Below, one piece after another: positions 34,749 to 42,717 of a stretch of DNA of 64,000 bases (position 1 is its first letter; the number at the start of each line of letters is the position of its first letter). The position numbers and the translations under genes were made by a program. The stretch comes from an uncultured Bacteroidales bacterium (GTDB lineage: Bacteria > Bacteroidota > Bacteroidia > Bacteroidales > UBA932): the NCBI GenBank assembly GCA_934725015.1, contig CAKVAS010000003.1, positions 1-64,000 on the forward strand, given 5' to 3'. Under the pieces are notes generated by a model. That model made no database searches. It was not told where the DNA came from and saw only the letters and a list, made by a program, of their open reading frames with translations.

Positions 34749-35894
34749 ATGACAATGAGACGCAATCCGTTCATAATCACAGGAGAATACATCTCAGACA
34801 AGTATTTCTGCGACAGGGACTTTGAAACAGGAGTTATTGTTTCCAACATCCTCAACGGAAGGAATACTGTCCTGATTTCCCCAAGGCGCATGGGAAAGAC
34901 AGGTCTGATTTCCCATGCCCTCAACCATGGCAGCATCAAAGACGACTATCGGTCGTTCATGATTGACCTGTATTCAACCTCGTCACTTGCCGAGATGGTC
35001 ATGATGCTCAGCAAGGAGATTGTCCAGAAAAACAGGAGTAAAGGCGAAAAGACCCTGACAGCCTTCATTCAGGTTGTAAAATCACTGCGTCCGGGAGCGA
35101 AAATCGACCCGCTGACCGGAGAACTGAAATTCGACCTGTCACTCGGGGAAATCACACAGCCGTCGAACTCCATAGAAGAGATATTTGAATATCTGGAGCA
35201 TTCCGAAACCCCGTGCATCGTGGCAATCGACGAGTTCCAGCAGATTGCCGACTACCCTGAGACGAACGCGCTTGCTTCTTTGAGAACTCATGTGCAGAAG
35301 TGCACTAACACATGGTTCATATTCTCAGGGAGCAACAGAAGAATGATGGACAAGCTGTTCAACTCCCCGTCCGAACCGTTCTATCAGAGCTGCTGCCCGC
35401 TCTATCTGGACGTCATTGACAAAGATGCCTATTACGATTTCGCGGCAGGTCATTTCCGCGATGCCGGGCGCGAACTCACGAGGGATTGCTTCGACCTGAT
35501 ATACGACACATTTGAGGGCCACACCTGGTATGTGCAGCGCATTCTAAATGAAATGTATGCCCAGACAAATCTGGGAACTATACTAAAGCCCGAACACGTG
35601 GCAATGGTACTGGACTATGTCACGAAACTCGGCGCAAGAGGATTTGAGGAGAATTTCCACTCGCTGTCATATACGCAGAAAGAACTTCTTGTGGCCATCG
35701 CAAAAGAAGGCAAGGCCAGCGGAATCACCTCCATGGCATTTGTCAGAAAACACTCGCTCAAAAGCCCCAGCACGGTTCAGAGCGCGGCAAAGGCCCTGTA
35801 TGAAAGCGAGGTGATCACAAAGGAAGGAGAGAGCTACATGGTCTATAACCGTCTGTTCGCCATCTGGATCCGCAAACAGTATTCGACATTATAA
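34749..35894 (+). CDS. AAA+ ATPase of the archaeal-ATPase (PF01637-like) family
   Basis: A 381-residue STAND-like ATPase. 'NPFIITGEYISDKYFCDRDF' is the usual N-terminus of this family; Walker A is 'SPRRMGKT' (about 44-51), Walker B 'PCIVAIDEFQQI' (about 153-164), sensor-like 'WFIFSGSNRRMM' (about 195), and a C-terminal winged helix (about 300-375, 'SLSYTQKELLVAIAKEGKA'). The start may be 34749 or 34755. Such ATPases are frequent in Bacteroidetes, often isolated, with unclear roles; some relatives act in defence or as toxin-like genes. Its A+T-rich promoter marks the left edge of an accessory stretch. It is followed 11 bases later by the nuclease gene, so they may be co-transcribed. Confidence 0.88.
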   Translation: MTMRRNPFIITGEYISDKYFCDRDFETGVIVSNILNGRNTVLISPRRMGKTGLISHALNHGSIKDDYRSFMIDLYSTSSLAEMVMMLSKEIVQKNRSKGEKTLTAFIQVVKSLRPGAKIDPLTGELKFDLSLGEITQPSNSIEEIFEYLEHSETPCIVAIDEFQQIADYPETNALASLRTHVQKCTNTWFIFSGSNRRMMDKLFNSPSEPFYQSCCPLYLDVIDKDAYYDFAAGHFRDAGRELTRDCFDLIYDTFEGHTWYVQRILNEMYAQTNLGTILKPEHVAMVLDYVTKLGARGFEENFHSLSYTQKELLVAIAKEGKASGITSMAFVRKHSLKSPSTVQSAAKALYESEVITKEGESYMVYNRLFAIWIRKQYSTL

Positions 35895-35905
35895 TATACG
35901 GGAAA

Positions 35906-36697
35906 ATGGAGAGTTTAAGCAAATTATTGAAGATGGCCTGTCTGGGAGCGGGACTGCTTGCAGCGACCGTGAACGGTTATTCATGGGGACAGAAAGGGCA
36001 CGACGTGACGTGCGCGATTGCCCGGAAGCATCTGACCAAGAAGGCCGGGAAACAGATTTCGGAGATTCTGGACGGGAAGTCAATCGTCTATTGGGCGAAC
36101 TGGATGGACAACGCCAGCCACACTCCGGAATATAGGAACACGAGCACATGGCACTATAAGAACATAGATGCCGACGAGACTTTCGAGAATGCGGAACTCA
36201 ACGAACGAGGGGATGTAATCCGGGCCATCGAGGAGCAGATTGCGGCGCTAAAGAGCGGAAAACTGAACAAGGAAGAGAAGGCGCTCGCGCTCAAGTTTCT
36301 CGTCCACCTCACGGGAGACCTGCACTGCCCGATGCACATGGGACACAGATCTGACCTCGGAGGCAACAGATGGCAGGTTCAGTATTTCGGAAGCGGAAAG
36401 AATCTGCATTCCATCTGGGACTCGGCTCTTATCGAGAGCGCCCACAAATGGACCTATACGGAATGGGTCGAGCAGGTGGATACTTACGGAAAAGCCGAGA
36501 ACAAGGCCATTGTCGAGGGCAGCGTTTCCGACTGGGGCAGGCAGACCCATGAAATCTCAAAGGAAATCTACGACGAGACGCCCGTAGGCTCCAAGCTTTC
36601 CTACGACTATGTCAGCAGATGGACTCCGACCATCGAGCAGCAGCTTCTCCGCGGAGGCCTGCGGCTCGCGTCGATACTCAATGACATTTTTAGGTAG
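35906..36697 (+). CDS. S1/P1-type zinc-dependent nuclease, secreted
   Basis: A 263-residue member of the S1/P1 nuclease family. A signal peptide ends at about residue 26 so that the mature protein begins with Trp ('WGQKGHDVTCAIAR'), whose N-terminus is itself a zinc ligand in this family. The other zinc ligands are visible: 'GHDV', Asp in 'WANWMDNASH', His in 'TWHYKNID', the 'HLTGDLHCPMHMG' cluster and 'NLHSIWDSALIE'. It should cleave single-stranded DNA and RNA and 3' phosphates in the periplasm or outside the cell, probably for nucleotide scavenging. It starts 11 bases after the ATPase gene and ends 25 bases before the convergent operon. Confidence 0.95.
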   Translation: MESLSKLLKMACLGAGLLAATVNGYSWGQKGHDVTCAIARKHLTKKAGKQISEILDGKSIVYWANWMDNASHTPEYRNTSTWHYKNIDADETFENAELNERGDVIRAIEEQIAALKSGKLNKEEKALALKFLVHLTGDLHCPMHMGHRSDLGGNRWQVQYFGSGKNLHSIWDSALIESAHKWTYTEWVEQVDTYGKAENKAIVEGSVSDWGRQTHEISKEIYDETPVGSKLSYDYVSRWTPTIEQQLLRGGLRLASILNDIFR

Positions 36698-36722
36698 AGG
36701 CATTGAGCATATTTACCGGACA

Positions 36723-37298
36723 TTAGTCCCAACAATCTGAGGAATCAGCAATTATGACAGAATCGTTTTTCTCTTCCCCAGCAAGCGATTGTGAGATTAA
36801 CGCATTCACCTTGTCTATCTGTGCAACAGTCATAACTTCGTTCTGTCCGTCACAGAAAAAAGAAAGTTGTTCCTTGTCGTATTCTGCTCCAATTGCGATA
36901 GATACCCTATGTGCGTCAAAGAAAGCTCGATGTTCCATGAGTAGAAGAAGAGAATTGGCGTATTCGTCAGTAAAGCCACCATCCGAAACCAGAATGATAA
37001 TATTTCTGTCACCATCACCAATGCGCTTGCCTAGTTCAATTAAGGCCTCATTGATGTTGGTCATGCCGCTGCCGTCGACATCAGTCCATGAGAATGAGCC
37101 TATCTCGGTATCAGAAAGAATCGACAGTTCTGCCCCAATACCAAGAATGACGATTTTTGCATTACCGATGTTTCGGGCATGAGTCTCAGCCAGAAAGTGC
37201 TGAGCCAGATTTGTCACGAGGTCATTTGCAGAGCCGATGCTCAGTCCGCTCATGCTTTCCGACGTATCAAGCAATATGTATAATATTGTTTGCCACAT
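36723..37298 (-). CDS. von Willebrand factor A protein, last gene of the kinase/motor operon
   Basis: A 191-residue single vWA domain. The metal-dependent adhesion (MIDAS) motif is 'LLDTSESMSG' (D11, S13, S15), with the second strand 'IVILGIG', a Thr/Asn turn 'DGSGMTNINEALIELGKRI' and 'NIIILVSDGGFTDEY'. The size and lack of a signal peptide fit a cytoplasmic TerY-like protein. It begins three bases after the stop of the ZorB-like gene. TerY-type vWA proteins are thought to scaffold phosphorylation-controlled complexes. It differs clearly from the other vWA protein of the operon (42718-43464), so the operon encodes two distinct ones. Confidence 0.9.
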   Translation of the reverse strand: MWQTILYILLDTSESMSGLSIGSANDLVTNLAQHFLAETHARNIGNAKIVILGIGAELSILSDTEIGSFSWTDVDGSGMTNINEALIELGKRIGDGDRNIIILVSDGGFTDEYANSLLLLMEHRAFFDAHRVSIAIGAEYDKEQLSFFCDGQNEVMTVAQIDKVNALISQSLAGEEKNDSVIIADSSDCWD

Positions 37299-37301
37299 AT
37301 G

Positions 37302-38057
37302 CTATTTGTCAGTTCTTGAGAGTTTCGGCAGAATTTGGATAACACAACGCTTGTTGTTTTCTTCCACCTCATTGTCTCTGTTTATTCCGTTCATTCCGCT
37401 TCCGCAGATAAGAATCTCAGTATTGTATTTCCTAAAGTCGAGACCTTTCCACTGCTCATAAAGAGCAAGAGCCCTGTCGTAACTCAGTCTATATGAAGAG
37501 TTGTTGTCCTTGCTGATGGACTTGTTGTATGTGTTCGCGGTATTGCCTTCTATGACAAGAAGAAACTTGCTATCCCGATTGTCTTTGTTGAGAGCCTTGA
37601 GGATTGCCTCTAGATCCCTTCCAACTTTATTTACAGTTCCAAGGTATTCGTGTTTAATAACATCCTTGTCGTGCTCAAAAATTTCTTTCCCCTCGAATTC
37701 TTTAACAATAAATGTCTTCTGTTTATCGTCATATCGAAGCGAGGTTGCCTGGCTCAAGCTCTTGAATTGTTCTGTGAGTTGTGTAAGTTTCTCTAGTTTT
37801 CCTTTCTCTACCAAAACACGGTCGAGATCCGCCTTAATTACATCGTTCTGACTTGCAAGAGTTCTGTTCGCTTTTTCAAGTTCCTCAATCCTCGCTTTTG
37901 CTTCGGTCAACTGCCTGCGCAGACCTATTTTTGTATCGGCTGAAGTTACAAGAATGACGATACCCATGACAAAAAGGACCAGCATGACAAAGAACAAGCT
38001 TGTCATAAGATCAGAGTAACTTAGCCAGAAGGAGTCTTTCTTTGTGTCTCTTCTCAT
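37302..38057 (-). CDS. ZorB/MotB-like stator protein with OmpA-like domain
   Basis: A 251-residue inner-membrane protein. Near the N-terminus, 'FWLSYSDLMTSLFFVMLVLF' holds one membrane helix with Asp16, equivalent in place to the proton-carrying Asp of MotB and ZorB. A coiled coil follows (about 45-95: 'LRRQLTEAKARIEELEKANR'), then a C-terminal OmpA/MotB-like peptidoglycan-binding domain (about 120-245, 'FLLVIEGNTANTYNK', 'SYRLSYDRALALYEQW'). It begins one base after the stop of the ZorA-like gene, as in Zorya pairs. Together they should form a proton-driven five-to-two motor complex anchored to the cell wall. The ZorB name reflects architecture; identity to true Zorya was not measured. Confidence 0.88.
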   Translation of the reverse strand: MRRDTKKDSFWLSYSDLMTSLFFVMLVLFVMGIVILVTSADTKIGLRRQLTEAKARIEELEKANRTLASQNDVIKADLDRVLVEKGKLEKLTQLTEQFKSLSQATSLRYDDKQKTFIVKEFEGKEIFEHDKDVIKHEYLGTVNKVGRDLEAILKALNKDNRDSKFLLVIEGNTANTYNKSISKDNNSSYRLSYDRALALYEQWKGLDFRKYNTEILICGSGMNGINRDNEVEENNKRCVIQILPKLSRTDK

Positions 38058-38058
38058 A

Positions 38059-39579
38059 CTATTTCAGACTCTTTATGGTTGCTGTCATCACCTGAATAGC
38101 TTCAATGATACTCTTGCCAACTGCGGCAGTTTCAGCCTGCAGAGCCTTATTGTCACGTCTCATTTCTGTAATCTCACTCTTTAAGTCAGCATAGCAAGCG
38201 GACTGGAGGTCAGCGTATTTGGCGAGCTGGTCCATAAAGTTGCGTATCTGCGATATGCCGCTGAAGAAATCGTTGTTGACTGCGACAAAACTCTGAATAT
38301 ACTTAGTGGACTGCTCCAGTTGCACGGAAAGTTCATCGGACATTTTCTTAGAGGCTTTGAACAATTCATCGTACTCCTTTTCCCAAATTTCCCTACCAAC
38401 GGAACCGGACGGGAAGTTCTTCTCTATGGCATTCTTGAACTGAATCTGAAGTTGGGTTGCCTTGTCCTGATTCTGTACGACGACTTTCAGAGCCTGACTG
38501 AAATCACGGAACTCCGCCTTAACCCGCTTGAATTCGTCAACAGTATCATTCATCACCCGCAGGGATTCTGTTACATTACCCATCGTACCCACCAATGATT
38601 GCTCATACGACTTAAACACATCAACGGCCTCAGATGCCTCCTTGAGGGATTCAAAGGTTTTTGCCATTTTTGCTGCAGTCGTTGTAAGGTTGAGTTTGTT
38701 AATCTCCTCAAGAACCTCTTTTTCATTCCTGATGTTTTCATTGAGGACACCTATGGATTTTGCATACTGGTCAAGATTACCGCCGAAGCTGTCCACGAAG
38801 TTCCCGAGGACGCTTTTTAGGGCATTTAGACTTGAAGCCACACTGGTTGAAAGGGTTGGCATCAGTTCTCGCTGTATGAAATCGTAATAATTGTCCTTAT
38901 CTGTGTCTGCCTTCGCCACAGCGGCCTTGTATCCGAGCGTGCTGTTAATCACCGTAAAGACAAGTCCCATTAAACTTGCGACCATGGCCGCCCCGACACC
39001 AATAAGAAGATCCTGCACGGAGTTAATGTCCCCGCCCTGAAGTTTGTCGAGATTAACGCCGAACACTCCCGTAATGATTCCTATAAATGTACCGCCAAGC
39101 CCCATATAGAGAGGAGAGCTAAGTGTGTTCTGTATTTCACCCTCCTTCACTTCAATGGAGCGCTCGCAGATGTCCTTTATGAGGCTGAAATCCGCGGATG
39201 TTCCGACATTCTTGCACAGGTAAGTATTAGTCTTTCTGATGACCTCCATGAAAGACGCATATTTCGCCTTATCCTTCTCATTGAGACTGACACAAATCAG
39301 GGAAACCTTCATAAGGCCATCTCCACCAGATGTATTCTTCTGTGCATCGTTAGACTCCTCCCATTTAGTGGGATTTTCAAGATATTTACTCAACTCGTCA
39401 TTCTTTTTCAAGGTTTCTGCATCCAGAACGAAATCCTCTACGGAAAGGGCATCCTGAGATGGGAAGAAAGAACACAGCTGTCTGATGTTCTTCCTAGTAT
39501 TATTGAAAAATATGCACTGAATGCAAAAAATAATAACAACAACTATTATCAGTATTATAAATGATATAGAGAAATGCAT
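38059..39579 (-). CDS. ZorA/MotA-like proton-channel protein with long coiled-coil tail
   Basis: A 506-residue protein: an N-terminal membrane helix ('SFIILIIVVVIIFCIQCIFF', about 5-25), a cytoplasmic segment, then two MotA/ExbB-type helices ('LYMGLGGTFIGIITGVFG', about 155-175, and 'LLIGVGAAMVASLMGLVFTV', about 190-212), then about 290 residues of predicted coiled coil to the end. The long cytoplasmic tail is the mark of ZorA, where it transmits the threat signal to effectors, and is absent from ordinary ExbB/TolQ. It lies one base before the ZorB-like gene. No zorC, zorD or zorE gene is nearby. A role as the membrane sensor or motor of the operon is inferred. Confidence 0.87.
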   Translation of the reverse strand: MHFSISFIILIIVVVIIFCIQCIFFNNTRKNIRQLCSFFPSQDALSVEDFVLDAETLKKNDELSKYLENPTKWEESNDAQKNTSGGDGLMKVSLICVSLNEKDKAKYASFMEVIRKTNTYLCKNVGTSADFSLIKDICERSIEVKEGEIQNTLSSPLYMGLGGTFIGIITGVFGVNLDKLQGGDINSVQDLLIGVGAAMVASLMGLVFTVINSTLGYKAAVAKADTDKDNYYDFIQRELMPTLSTSVASSLNALKSVLGNFVDSFGGNLDQYAKSIGVLNENIRNEKEVLEEINKLNLTTTAAKMAKTFESLKEASEAVDVFKSYEQSLVGTMGNVTESLRVMNDTVDEFKRVKAEFRDFSQALKVVVQNQDKATQLQIQFKNAIEKNFPSGSVGREIWEKEYDELFKASKKMSDELSVQLEQSTKYIQSFVAVNNDFFSGISQIRNFMDQLAKYADLQSACYADLKSEITEMRRDNKALQAETAAVGKSIIEAIQVMTATIKSLK

Positions 39580-39602
39580 AATGTAAATTGTATTAAGTGT
39601 TT

Positions 39603-40073
39603 TCAGTTGAGTTTTTCTTGCAGTTTTGCCAAATAGATACTCTTGCTCTTGTTTCTCAACTCGGCATTGATTTCTTTTATTGCTTTGTATGTCGTTCTCG
39701 CCGCAATCCTCTCACCGACATCAAGCTGCATCTCCAACCTGTTGCAGAGGGCGTCAAAGCGGTCACCTAATTCACACTTTGTTTCCAGACCTCCGCCCTG
39801 CAAAACCCTACGGATCTTGACCATACTGTTTGACGAATCATCTTGAGGGCATCGGGTAAATTTCTTTACAGTTCCATTGCAGTCCACCGCAACTTTGACC
39901 TTTGGAAGACATGGGGGCTGAAACCTGATGGCATCCCGCTCGTTTCGAAGCCTTCGCATATTGTTCTCAATTTCAGCGATTTTCTTGGCATAGTCCTTAA
40001 ATTCCGGAGTATATCTATATTTCCAGAAGAGGAAACGCCGCTCAATCATGTGCAGTATATCGGTTAGTATCAT
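39603..40073 (-). CDS. Unknown 156-residue protein between phosphatase and motor genes
   Basis: A soluble, charged 156-residue protein with no signal peptide, membrane span or recognised motif. The N-terminus ('MIERRFLFWKYRYTPEFKDY') is basic and aromatic; a coiled-coil-like stretch follows ('AKKIAEIENNMRRLRNERDA'), a central part holds three cysteines, and the C-terminal third is helical ('KAIKEINAELRNKSKSIYLA'). It is 27 bases from the PP2C gene and 23 bases from the ZorA-like gene, so it is surely part of the operon. It could be an adaptor between the phosphorylation module and the motor; nothing in the sequence proves this. Confidence 0.8.
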   Translation of the reverse strand: MILTDILHMIERRFLFWKYRYTPEFKDYAKKIAEIENNMRRLRNERDAIRFQPPCLPKVKVAVDCNGTVKKFTRCPQDDSSNSMVKIRRVLQGGGLETKCELGDRFDALCNRLEMQLDVGERIAARTTYKAIKEINAELRNKSKSIYLAKLQEKLN

Positions 40074-40100
40074 CTGAAGTTCATAGTTTTCTTAATGGTT

Positions 40101-41612
40101 TCACTCATGCGATTCCTGATTATCTGCATCAGAATTGTCCTTCACTTCTATATTGCCCTCCGAAGTTTCTGTCTCATGGCGGAATTCGTTGTTGTAAATT
40201 TTAATCATATCTTCGGTGGTCAGAGGCTCTTCACCGACGAACTCCCTCAGGCGGTTCATTCTTGTAATAATTGTCTCCGAGAGGTTCCGAAAGTTTGCCA
40301 AATCCTTTTTCTTGTATTCCAAGTCAATATAGATTCTCTTCTTATCCTTAAAATCATCTCCAGAAATGTCCGCGCGCTTCTTCTTTGCATCCTGAATCTC
40401 AGCACCTTTATCCTGAAGACTTTCCTCAACCGTCTGAATCTTAATTGAATATTTATCACGAACCCTCTGCACTTCCCGGTTCATTTCCTCGCCCAAATCC
40501 TCCTTATTCTTCGTGATGGAATTAAACGAATCTATGAGTTCCGCCTCTTTTTTTGCAAGTTCATCGGACTTGCGAGTAATTCGGTCAATTTCCTCTCTGA
40601 GATTAGGATACTGTTTTTCAATCAGGTTAATAGCATTTGCTGTTTCCTGCTCGGATTTATACGTATCCCTAAATTCATCCTCGAACCGTTCAATCTGTTT
40701 TTTCGTCATTGCAAGTACCACTTCATCAAGGATTTCCTCCTCATAGCAGTATGCAACAGACATATCATCCCGGCTTCCTTTTGCGCTAAGTACAGGCAAA
40801 CTCTCCACGAGACTGTTTTGAACCGCCTCATCACCATTCTTATCTATCTCGCGCAGCAAACCTATATAGAAATCATACAAAGGCTCTCCGTCCGTGAAGG
40901 AGTCGTCAATACCGTCTGAACCAAGAAACATTGCAAATGGGAACACTCCATCCCCCTGATATGAATAACGGAAGCGCTCTACTGCATCGCTACTACATAT
41001 TGAAGATGTGACATTGAGAAAGCAATCGCTATCCCAAAGAACCGGTTCAGAACCGTCACCATTCTTGTCGAACATTATCATTTTTCCGTCACCAAGATGG
41101 AAGGCGAACCAGAATTCCGGAGTTCTGACATAAGCCATGAGGGTGGCGCCATAGATTTTCTCCAGCTTCTCCTTGCTCTCCAACTGTACAAGATATGATG
41201 GTTTCACATGCTCTCGCTCCCATTCATTGGCCGGCGTATTCGATGCGTGGTCAAAAATGCGAATCATCCATTCCGCTTTAATGGCGCGAAACAGTTGCAT
41301 GAACCTTTGATCAATCTGTGCTTTCGGTTCCTCAATGTGGTCTCTATGAATGCCCATCTGCGTGAATGGAATGCCTTTCAACAAGCCTGTCTGTGACATC
41401 CCGCCAACAAATTCATGAACCTTCTCAAAAGTAATATCCACAAGGATTTGCGAACCAACCCGACTGCGGAAGTACCGGTCTCCGCCATGACCGTCGCTGA
41501 TTACACAGACAGCGAAGTCGTCAGATATTATTTCTGCCCTAGAAGCATCTTGGCACGGCTTGTCGTCAGCCTTATGGCTTTCTCCCTGACAAGAGTAGTT
41601 AAATACTTTCAT
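40101..41612 (-). CDS. PP2C-family Ser/Thr phosphatase with C-terminal coiled coil
   Basis: A 503-residue protein. Residues 1-290 are a PP2C domain with the metal-binding set: 'CQDAS' (D22), 'ISDGHGG' (D40, G41), 'GSDGIDD' (D233) and 'SRDDMS' (D282/D283). Residues about 295-470 are long charged helices predicted to form a coiled coil, rare in PP2C enzymes, and the tail is acidic. It starts three bases after the stop of the second kinase-like gene. In TerY-P triads the PP2C enzyme reverses phosphorylation by the partner kinase; here the coiled coil could dock on the coiled-coil tail of the ZorA-like protein (inference). Confidence 0.92.
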   Translation of the reverse strand: MKVFNYSCQGESHKADDKPCQDASRAEIISDDFAVCVISDGHGGDRYFRSRVGSQILVDITFEKVHEFVGGMSQTGLLKGIPFTQMGIHRDHIEEPKAQIDQRFMQLFRAIKAEWMIRIFDHASNTPANEWEREHVKPSYLVQLESKEKLEKIYGATLMAYVRTPEFWFAFHLGDGKMIMFDKNGDGSEPVLWDSDCFLNVTSSICSSDAVERFRYSYQGDGVFPFAMFLGSDGIDDSFTDGEPLYDFYIGLLREIDKNGDEAVQNSLVESLPVLSAKGSRDDMSVAYCYEEEILDEVVLAMTKKQIERFEDEFRDTYKSEQETANAINLIEKQYPNLREEIDRITRKSDELAKKEAELIDSFNSITKNKEDLGEEMNREVQRVRDKYSIKIQTVEESLQDKGAEIQDAKKKRADISGDDFKDKKRIYIDLEYKKKDLANFRNLSETIITRMNRLREFVGEEPLTTEDMIKIYNNEFRHETETSEGNIEVKDNSDADNQESHE

Positions 41613-41615
41613 CGT

Positions 41616-42560
41616 TTATTCTATTACATAATCACATGTCCCAATCTTGACCTTGATACCTTCATTCAGTGGCATCATCTCACCGGACGCGACAATTTTC
41701 TCTTTTCCTGTAGGAGTCTGGGCGTTCCACTCGTGCCGCGAAAGGTTTTTCAGCATAAGCATATCTTTGTTAAGCAATACTTTCCCAACTGCTGGGCCAG
41801 TGTTCGATGTCATGAGTTCAAAACCCTCATAAAGCGGGACAATATTGTCGGAACGAATATCACGAAGTTTCCTTGCCGTGTCCATCATCTTACCGCAGTT
41901 TGGACATATGCTTTTGCCGGATTCCTGACGATACATTGTATTGCCGCACTTAGGGCAGACTATCATTTTTTCTGAGAGTTCCCCAATAATCCGCCTCCAC
42001 TCTAGGGGAGATACGATTTCTTCTTTTGACAAGCCTTTGACAAACGCTTCCCTGACAACTTCTGGAAGAGCAGCCCAATACCTCAGCACCTCTTCCTGCA
42101 TACTAGGCACCGGCGCGTTGCTGTTATCCTTTGGATTAAAAATAAATATTCCGCCTTCATTCATATCATTGTCCGTGAGGAATGCCTTTGTCATCAAATG
42201 CCGACCGTTAAACGGAGAGTGGCCGGTAAGTATCTCAAAAAGGAGAACGGAAAGGGTGTATCCACAACTTTCTGACGACGCGGTGGTATTATCCATTACT
42301 TCCTCAAACACAAGCACATACTTGCCGTCTCTTATTTGAGGAACGGAATCCAGATGCTCTTCAGCGTCGTTCATCTGCAATTTCACATCACCGGTCTGTT
42401 GATTGACACTGATGTTCTTTTCTGTGAAATCAGAAACCACGAAGAGTTTGTCATTCAGTTTCACGAATGCTTCACACAATCTCAGACAAGCCTCCAGCTG
42501 CGTGGGAGTATCCTTCCAAGCATTCACATCGTGGTTAAATATCATATCTGTTTCCGACAT
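41616..42560 (-). CDS. Degenerate protein kinase C-lobe with zinc ribbon and beta module
   Basis: A 314-residue protein that lacks the kinase N-lobe: no glycine loop and no VAIK lysine. It keeps a C-lobe outline: a catalytic-loop relic 'VVSDFTEKNISVN' (D44, N49), a metal-loop position 'LQMNDAEE' (D65), and 'SVLLFEILTGHSPFNGR'. A zinc ribbon follows ('VCPKCGNTMYRQ', 'SICPNCGKMM', about 198-222) and then an all-beta module (about 250-314) that matches the one ending the full kinase at 43467: 'MLMLKNLSRHEWNAQTPTGK' against 'MLMVRNLSDTRWMAETTSGK'. Without ATP-binding residues it is probably a pseudokinase, perhaps a regulator or substrate mimic of the kinase. No N-terminal extension fits upstream. 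Confidence 0.85.
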   Translation of the reverse strand: MSETDMIFNHDVNAWKDTPTQLEACLRLCEAFVKLNDKLFVVSDFTEKNISVNQQTGDVKLQMNDAEEHLDSVPQIRDGKYVLVFEEVMDNTTASSESCGYTLSVLLFEILTGHSPFNGRHLMTKAFLTDNDMNEGGIFIFNPKDNSNAPVPSMQEEVLRYWAALPEVVREAFVKGLSKEEIVSPLEWRRIIGELSEKMIVCPKCGNTMYRQESGKSICPNCGKMMDTARKLRDIRSDNIVPLYEGFELMTSNTGPAVGKVLLNKDMLMLKNLSRHEWNAQTPTGKEKIVASGEMMPLNEGIKVKIGTCDYVIE

Positions 42561-42628
42561 AGTTCTACCTGTTATTATTCCATTCCTTTAATCTTGTCCT
42601 GCAATTGACTCCCGCATAGAGATGTGGT

Positions 42629-42697
42629 CATATTAATATGAGAGAGGGATGCCTCATTACAAACAATTCAAACAAACAGGCTCTAGAAAGAGCCTGT
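42629..42697 (-). terminator. Internal hairpin and palindrome splitting the operon
   Basis: AACAGGCTCT and AGAGCCTGTT (42674-42697) form a perfect ten-pair stem with loop AGAA; on the minus strand it is followed by TTTG repeats, a weak terminator. Just downstream, CATATTAATATG (42629-42640) is a perfect 12-base palindrome that could be an operator. They fill the only sizeable gap (42561-42717) in the operon, so the second half may be made at a different level or from its own promoter, although no TAnnTTTG box is seen. Confidence 0.6.
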
Positions 42698-42717
42698 TCC
42701 TATGAAGATTCCAGACT

